Shown piece by piece: positions 59,679 to 64,000 of a stretch of DNA of 64,000 bases. Under the pieces are notes generated by a model that was not told where the DNA came from, did not search any database, and worked only from the letters and a program-made list of their open reading frames with translations. Both the position numbers and the translations under genes were made by a program. The DNA lies in contig NZ_CAKSNX010000005.1 of NCBI RefSeq assembly GCF_934476685.1, positions 62,001 to 126,000 of the forward strand, read 5' to 3'. Source of the stretch: an uncultured Ruminococcus sp. GTDB taxonomy: Bacteria; Bacillota; Clostridia; Oscillospirales; Ruminococcaceae. Within the stretch, counting starts at the first letter, position 1. Each line of letters begins with the position of its first letter.

Positions 59679-61580
59679 TCAAAAGATCAACACTCCAATA
59701 TGATAAACAACACAAGCGATAAGCAATGCCGCAAGGGTGTAGAATACACCTATCTTGGCGGTCCATTTTGCAGAATGCGTTTCTCTTGCAGTTGCTGCCA
59801 AAGCACTAATGCAAGGCATATTGAAACTTATTGCAAAGATGAATGCCAGACCCTCAGCTTTGGTGAAGTTGGCGGAGAGGATATCCGAGATACTTGCCGC
59901 AGCAGCTCCTGATACCTTTGCACCGAAAGTGGAGCTTACCAAACTGCCGCCAGCTCCGTAAAGTGTGTTCAGTACGCCAAGAAGAGATTCTTTTGAGATC
60001 GTCGAGGCACAGAATGCAAGGAACGCCTCCCATTTCATTCCGAAGAACTTTGTCAAAGGTTCTATCAAAACGCCAAGCTTGTAAAGTATGCTGTTTTCTG
60101 CATTGCCGCCGAAACCGTAGGTCAGCACGAAGAACACGATAGATACAAGGGATATTATCCTGAGTGCACGGAGAAAAATATCCAAAGTGCGTTGGAACGT
60201 CACATACAGCGTGTTTTTTATCGCAGGCTTATGATATGGCGGCAGCTCCATAATAAGTCCTACTCGTTCCTCCTTTGGCGCAAGAGAATTGCCGAACACT
60301 TTGTAGACCACCCACATCATAAGGAACATAAATAGGAAGATAGATACCATTACGAGAAATCCGCCTGTGCTGCCAAACAATGCAATGGCGATAGTTGGCA
60401 CAACGGAAAGGGTCGCCGCACAAGGAACTGCCCAGCTCATAGCAATAGCCAGCACTCGCTGTCCCCAGTTATCCACCACACGAGTACCTGTAGTGCCTGC
60501 AATGGTACAGCCAAGACCCATAAAAAATGGCATTATCGTTTTGCCCTGAAGTCCGACTTTGGACATTGTATGGTCGAACAGAAATGAGATACGGGCAAGG
60601 TAGCCAGTCTCCTCCATAAGGTTGAACCCTAGTGTAATGCCAAGTACGAACGACGCCATCATTAGTGCAAAATACAGCACATTGATAAGAACATCGCAGA
60701 TGAGAGAAATGAGCAATGGGTGTACTGAAATTGCTTTCATTCCGCTGCGTAATACTCCGCTTATAGGCGTCAACGCTGACGCCGCAATGCTCGAAACAAT
60801 GCCTGAAAAAATCATTGCCAAAAGGAATATCACCAAAATAATGCCGAAAGCCATTAGCTTTCCACGAACGGGTGAAAGTGCCAGCCTATCGAATTTGCTG
60901 AAAGCACTATGAGCGTCCTTATCCGCTGTGATAACTCCATTTAGCAGAGCATCAATGTAAGCCATTTTCTCCTTGGCGGTAGTCATTGTTTCTCCCTCAA
61001 TCATCGGTTTCTGTGCTAGGGCGGTTTCAATGCTCTCGTAAAGTACACGATAATCCTTTTTGCGTATGGCAGACATTGGAATAGCAGGAACGCCAAGCTT
61101 TTCCGAAAGTGCGGCTGTATCAATGGCAATGCCCTGACCCTTGGCAACATCTATCATATTGAGGGCAAGAATGGCAGGAACTTTCATTCCAACAAAATCC
61201 GCCAGCATATACAGGCTGCGTTTTAACTGCGAGGCGTCTGCCATAACTACCACAAGGTCAGCATTTCCTGCGGCAATATAATCCCGTGTGATGACTTCTT
61301 CATCTGAGCCTGCGGAAAGAGAGTAGCTGCCCGGGAGGTCGGCAATTATCAAACGCTTGCCGTTCCATTTACATTCTCCCTCTTTTTGGTCAACCGTCTT
61401 GCCGGGCCAGTTGCCAACGTGTTGATGAGAGCCGGTCATCATATTAAAAATAGTGGATTTGCCTGAGTTTGGCTGTCCAAGCAGGGCGATAACAGGGGTG
61501 TCGCCGTCCTTTTTGTAAAGCTGACTGCTGCCGTGGTATTTGCAGTTCTTGTTTGACGGACAGTTTTCACAGTTACTCAT
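59679..61580 (-). CDS. feoB: Ferrous iron transporter B
   Basis: A protein of 633 residues. An N-terminal Cys-rich extension (MSNCENCPSNKNCKYHG) precedes the G-protein domain: G1 ALLGQPNSGKSTIFN (about 33-47), G2 in HQHVGNWPGKTVDQKEG, G3 DLPGSYS, G4-like LALNMIDVA. The membrane part has eight or more helices with the two Gate motifs (PFFMGLGCTIAGTTGTRVVD and CASTISKESLLGVLN). It imports Fe(II) across the cytoplasmic membrane. The start overlaps the feoA stop by four bases (ATGA). The length is slightly short for the family but no domain is missing. Confidence 0.96.
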   Translation of the reverse strand: MSNCENCPSNKNCKYHGSSQLYKKDGDTPVIALLGQPNSGKSTIFNMMTGSHQHVGNWPGKTVDQKEGECKWNGKRLIIADLPGSYSLSAGSDEEVITRDYIAAGNADLVVVMADASQLKRSLYMLADFVGMKVPAILALNMIDVAKGQGIAIDTAALSEKLGVPAIPMSAIRKKDYRVLYESIETALAQKPMIEGETMTTAKEKMAYIDALLNGVITADKDAHSAFSKFDRLALSPVRGKLMAFGIILVIFLLAMIFSGIVSSIAASALTPISGVLRSGMKAISVHPLLISLICDVLINVLYFALMMASFVLGITLGFNLMEETGYLARISFLFDHTMSKVGLQGKTIMPFFMGLGCTIAGTTGTRVVDNWGQRVLAIAMSWAVPCAATLSVVPTIAIALFGSTGGFLVMVSIFLFMFLMMWVVYKVFGNSLAPKEERVGLIMELPPYHKPAIKNTLYVTFQRTLDIFLRALRIISLVSIVFFVLTYGFGGNAENSILYKLGVLIEPLTKFFGMKWEAFLAFCASTISKESLLGVLNTLYGAGGSLVSSTFGAKVSGAAAASISDILSANFTKAEGLAFIFAISFNMPCISALAATARETHSAKWTAKIGVFYTLAALLIACVVYHIGVLIF

Positions 61581-61813
61581 TTGTCAGCACCTCCCACCAT
61601 GATTTTTTTACTTTCTTCCCGACCGATCGCAACAAGTGTATCTCTTGCAAAGATCAGAACAGGCTGTTTCTTATGATTCTGACACACCTCAATGGTACTG
61701 CCGCAAAGCAGACCCATCGAGGACAGTCGGTTGACTAAGCGGTTTTCTTCTTTTATCTCACAAATGCAATACCTGCTGCCAGGCGTTGCATCGGAAAGTG
61801 CGATCGCATTCAT
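61577..61813 (-). CDS. feoA: Ferrous iron transport protein A
   Basis: A small SH3-like cytoplasmic protein of 78 residues that supports FeoB. The family pattern is seen in ALSDATPGSRYCICEIKE, NRLVNRLSSMGLLCGSTIEV and DTLVAIGREESKKIMV (a G-x-x-x-A-L-x-x-x-x-A-x-x-I-like end). GGAGGAAG lies about 5 bases before the ATG. It is first in a two-gene operon and is translationally coupled to feoB. Confidence 0.93.
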   Translation of the reverse strand: MNAIALSDATPGSRYCICEIKEENRLVNRLSSMGLLCGSTIEVCQNHKKQPVLIFARDTLVAIGREESKKIMVGGADK

Positions 61814-61945
61814 ATTACTTCCTCCAATTTCATTATTATGTGGTTAGTAAACTATAACTGCATAATAATGTACCACAAAATATGAATACTGTAAAATCCA
61901 TTTACATAATTTAAGCCCGTTTAGCAATGAATTGTTTTCAGCTTC

Positions 61946-61974
61946 TTGCGAATCTCGTTTGTTAATGTTATAAT
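61946..61974 (+). promoter_or_regulatory. Promoter of the AraC gene; predicted leaderless transcript
   Basis: TTGCGA (61946-61951), 17 bases, TATAAT (61969-61974). The predicted +1 is at or within a base or two of the ATG at 61981, and no ribosome binding site is visible. Confidence 0.6.
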
Positions 61975-61980
61975 AGTATT

Positions 61981-62880
61981 ATGGAAATTCTAAGTCAAAA
62001 ATCAATATTTCATAAGGGAGCCGAGGGACAGTTGGCTCTTTACACATTGGCACCTGGTATTCGGCTTTCGTTCAACGAGATCTACACAAGCAGCTGGGAA
62101 AAAGGAGACGGCTCAATCTTTGGAGAACGAATGCTGATCGTCAATTTTTGTATTCACGGCCGATGTGATGTTTCTCTAGCCAAGAAACGTTATGCCATTG
62201 TTAAGGAAAATCAGGTCTGCATAAGTACAGTAATGCCCACAAAGGACTTTTACTACCCCAGAAGTCTGTACGAGGGAATACAGCTCTATTTGGACCTTGA
62301 CATTTTGCGTGATGAAAACGGACAGGACTTTCTCTCGGCGTTGGGCATTTCATTGGAACAGATAGTAGAAATATTCTGCGAAAAGGACGGGCTGTATCTT
62401 CATCAGATGAATGACACGCTCCGTGCCCTTGTGAAAGACGCTTGGGACGGAAAGGACGATATAGAGATAGGAACGCTGCGATATTTGACTGTCCGCCTTT
62501 TGTATGAAATAATGTCAATGCCTGCCGAAAGCGAAACGGACACCTATTTCACACGCTCACAGATAGCTATGGTCAAGGAGGCTGAAGCGCTGATACTCAG
62601 CGACCTGACAACTCGCATAACTGCAAAAGAATTGGCTGAGCGGTTCGGCGTGAGCGAGAGCAGTTTCAAGTTTTATGTGAAAGGTATCCTTGGCGACAGT
62701 TATCTGAACTACTTCCGAAAGAAGAGAATGGAAAAAGCCGCCGAACTGCTTGAAACCACCAATCTCAAGGTCATCGAGATAGCAAGTGCGGTGGGGTATG
62801 AAAACCAAGGAAAATTCGCCAAGGTTTTTGCGGACACTTATGGTGTTTCTCCTTTGGAGTTTCGGAGGTTATCGAAGTAG
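61981..62880 (+). CDS. AraC-family transcriptional regulator, divergent from feoAB
   Basis: A protein of 299 residues. The N-terminal part (about 1-190) is a sensor domain without clear cupin motifs (GERMLIVNFCIHGRCDVSLA). The C-terminal double helix-turn-helix is plain: LIDLTT-like LSDLTTRITAKELAERFGVS followed by ESSFKFYVKGILGDSYLNYF, then MEKAAELLETTNLKVIEIAS and AVGYENQGKFAKVFADTYGV. The layout matches regulators of siderophore and iron uptake genes in Firmicutes. Divergent placement 167 bases from feoA suggests control of feoAB, but it may act elsewhere. The start codon has no ribosome binding site. Confidence 0.9.
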   Translation: MEILSQKSIFHKGAEGQLALYTLAPGIRLSFNEIYTSSWEKGDGSIFGERMLIVNFCIHGRCDVSLAKKRYAIVKENQVCISTVMPTKDFYYPRSLYEGIQLYLDLDILRDENGQDFLSALGISLEQIVEIFCEKDGLYLHQMNDTLRALVKDAWDGKDDIEIGTLRYLTVRLLYEIMSMPAESETDTYFTRSQIAMVKEAEALILSDLTTRITAKELAERFGVSESSFKFYVKGILGDSYLNYFRKKRMEKAAELLETTNLKVIEIASAVGYENQGKFAKVFADTYGVSPLEFRRLSK

Positions 62881-62930
62881 GGGAAAAAGTGAGAGAGTTA
62901 GCGTGGGGTTTGGGTTTGTATATGAAAATA

Positions 62931-62970
62931 AACCGCCGCAGGTCACATTGATTCGTGACCTGCGGCGGTT
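62931..62970 (+). repeat. 40-nt palindrome, sister of 59465-59504; probable terminator of the AraC gene
   Basis: AACCGCCGCAGGTCAC pairs with GTGACCTGCGGCGGTT around ATTGATTC, followed by TTGCATTAAAATATTTTATT. The stem differs from the sister copy at several positions but stays paired. Confidence 0.8.
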
Positions 62971-63156
62971 TTGCATTAAAATATTTTATTTTCCACAGCA
63001 TTTTTTATATTTCTTTCTTCTGCCACATAATGATTCAGCAACACTCTATCATCCAAAAACCCTATGTAACACCTCTATCACGTCATAATTTTTTACCACA
63101 CATATTCCTCCAACATTTCATTTATAGATATCATTACTCTTTCGTCCTGCTTTTCT

Positions 63157-63550
63157 TCATCGGTCAATGAAATAGCCAAGTTCAAGAACTACACAACCAA
63201 TTTCTTCTCCTCTGCGGCCTTTTTTTCCTAAATGAATATCATCAGGAAACGCATATCTTCTGATAACAGGGTCTCTCAAAATACGCTGTATCTGTTCCCA
63301 AAGCTGCTTTACATCAGGCGGAATCGTGATAGCTCGTGACTTGCCTTTGGTGTCAAGAATATTCATATTCAAGTATTCTATTTCATCAAAACATCTGCTT
63401 GCTGATGTTTTTGATACGCCCAGTTTTTGGCGACTATTGACGGCGGAAATAGTATCATATTAAAGCATCTGGTTTAATTCGATCTTTTCTTTATTAGGTC
63501 TTGTTATGATGAAAAATTTTACGCCATTTTCTTTGCTTTATTTACTGCGA
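63157..63550 (-). pseudogene. Decayed helix-turn-helix-type regulator gene (AbiEi/MarR-like look)
   Basis: On the minus strand three stretches lie in one frame but are split by stop codons: NGVKFFIITRPNKEKIELNQ ML (stop near 63462), then VNSRQKLGVSKTSASRCFDE with IEYLN, then an open part ending ILRDPVIRRYAFPDDI. The middle piece is a recognition-helix pattern (LGVSKTSASRCFDEIE) and the LWEQIQRILRDPV(I/K)RR segment resembles regulators that I associate with the AbiEi group. An upstream stop (near 63540) and a shortened C terminus confirm loss of function. No toxin partner is nearby. Confidence 0.55.
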
Positions 63551-63584
63551 AATATATTTAGCACACCATAATGACATTACGATT

Positions 63585-63614
63585 TTTACACGAATATTAA
63601 AATTATGATATAAT
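63585..63614 (+). promoter_or_regulatory. Promoter of the GH5-type gene
   Basis: TTTACA (63585-63590), 18 bases, TATAAT (63609-63614), 66 bases before the ATG. Confidence 0.5.
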
Positions 63615-63679
63615 TTTCGATCACATAGTGCTAAAATATAACTGTAAACAAAACTTATATCAGAAAGGACGGTAAAAAT

Positions 63680-64000
63680 ATGAGAAAATTTAATGGTTAT
63701 ATGCATGGCGTTGATATCGGAGGCTGGCTGTCACAATGCGATTACAGCAAGGAACATTTTGATAACTTTATTACGGAAGAGGACATCAAGCGCATAAAAG
63801 GCTGGGGCTGCGACCACGTTAGAGTGCCTGTTGATTATAATATCTTTCAGGACGAAAACGGCTTTATAGAGAGCGGCTTTGAGTATGTTCAGAAGTGTAT
63901 CGATTGGTGCGGAAATAACGGTATCAATATGATACTTGACCTGCATAAGACAATGGGCTTTTTCTTTGACAAGGCTCAGGCTGAAAGCGGATTCTTTGAT
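63680..64000 (+). CDS. GH5-type glycanase (cellulase family), 3' end outside the window
   Basis: The first 107 residues are visible from ATG 63680 (AGAAAGGACGG 8 bases upstream). FNGYMHGVDIGGWLSQCDYS at residues 4-23, then EEDIKRIKGWGCDHVRVPVD (about 34-53), YVQKCIDWCGNNGINMILDL and HKTMG are the first three strands of the GH5 barrel, with the conserved Arg in HVRVP and the His of the LDLHK motif. No signal peptide, so the enzyme seems to be cytoplasmic and would act on imported oligosaccharides, as an exo-beta-glucosidase-like or mannan-related GH5. The catalytic Glu residues lie outside the window. Confidence 0.88.
   Translation, partial: MRKFNGYMHGVDIGGWLSQCDYSKEHFDNFITEEDIKRIKGWGCDHVRVPVDYNIFQDENGFIESGFEYVQKCIDWCGNNGINMILDLHKTMGFFFDKAQAESGFFD

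Noticed and set aside
1..64000. CRISPR arrays
   Set aside because: No series of regularly spaced identical repeats of 23-40 bases was seen; the repeats present are large, few and irregularly spaced.
1..64000. tRNA or rRNA genes
   Set aside because: No GGTTCGAATCC-type T-loop with matching acceptor arms and no rRNA signature was found.

Overview
The window looks like a chromosomal piece of a rumen or gut Ruminococcus, most likely close to Ruminococcus albus. The clues are a GH130 phosphorylase of the 4-O-beta-mannosyl-glucose phosphorylase type, the start of a GH5-type glycanase at the right edge, near-consensus SigA promoters (TTGACA-N17-TATAAT), strong GGAGG-type ribosome binding sites, Gram-positive pilus and sortase genes, SpoVT and an A-type RNase P RNA. 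This is inference from gene content; no 16S or other marker gene is present.

Layout. 1-4.5 kb: a MinD/ParA-like ATPase cut by the left edge, a DUF4830-type membrane-anchored protein, a diacylglycerol-kinase-family lipid kinase, rnpB, and two copies of a large dispersed intergenic repeat. 4-6.5 kb: a purine salvage operon (hpt, guanine/hypoxanthine permease, GNAT acetyltransferase). 7-8.8 kb: a polytopic membrane protein and a small unknown gene. 9-14.1 kb: a LacI regulator with a cluster of AAACGTTT operators, then a sugar-binding lipoprotein and two ABC permeases with no ATPase. 14.2-22 kb: a compact, intact-looking cassette of nine phage morphogenesis genes (TerS, TerL, portal, protease/scaffold, HK97-type capsid, three small connector/tail genes, tail hub) with no integrase, replication, lysis or tape-measure gene. 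22.3-27.1 kb: a secreted LRR protein and glycogen phosphorylase.

27.2-33.1 kb: thiamine genes, with a TPP riboswitch plus terminator before thiD-thiC, a repeat block, then thiW, thiM, a GNAT gene and thiE. HMP is made de novo while thiazole appears to be imported and salvaged. 33.2-34.4 kb: GH130 phosphorylase. 34.6-46.2 kb: a full sortase-assembled pilus operon on the minus strand (small coiled-coil protein, signal peptidase I, 2108-residue tip adhesin, major pilin, sortase C, minor pilin, second sortase), driven by a perfect SigA promoter. 46.5-49.1 kb: a secreted beta-helix protein. 49.4-50.4 kb: a thioesterase and SpoVT.

50.6-59.5 kb is AT-rich and looks acquired. It holds two broken copies of a RecA/RepA-like ATPase gene, a long imperfect palindrome, and a type I restriction-modification locus (hsdM, hsdS, an unknown single-TM gene, hsdR). 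59.7-62.9 kb: feoAB and a divergent AraC regulator whose promoter suggests a leaderless mRNA. The window ends with a decayed HTH-type gene and the 5' end of a GH5-type glycanase.

The best candidates for something not well described are the stripped-down phage structural cassette, the composite dispersed repeat whose three modules occur in circularly permuted order, the unknown membrane gene inside the hsd operon, and the paired breakpoints in the RecA-like genes.
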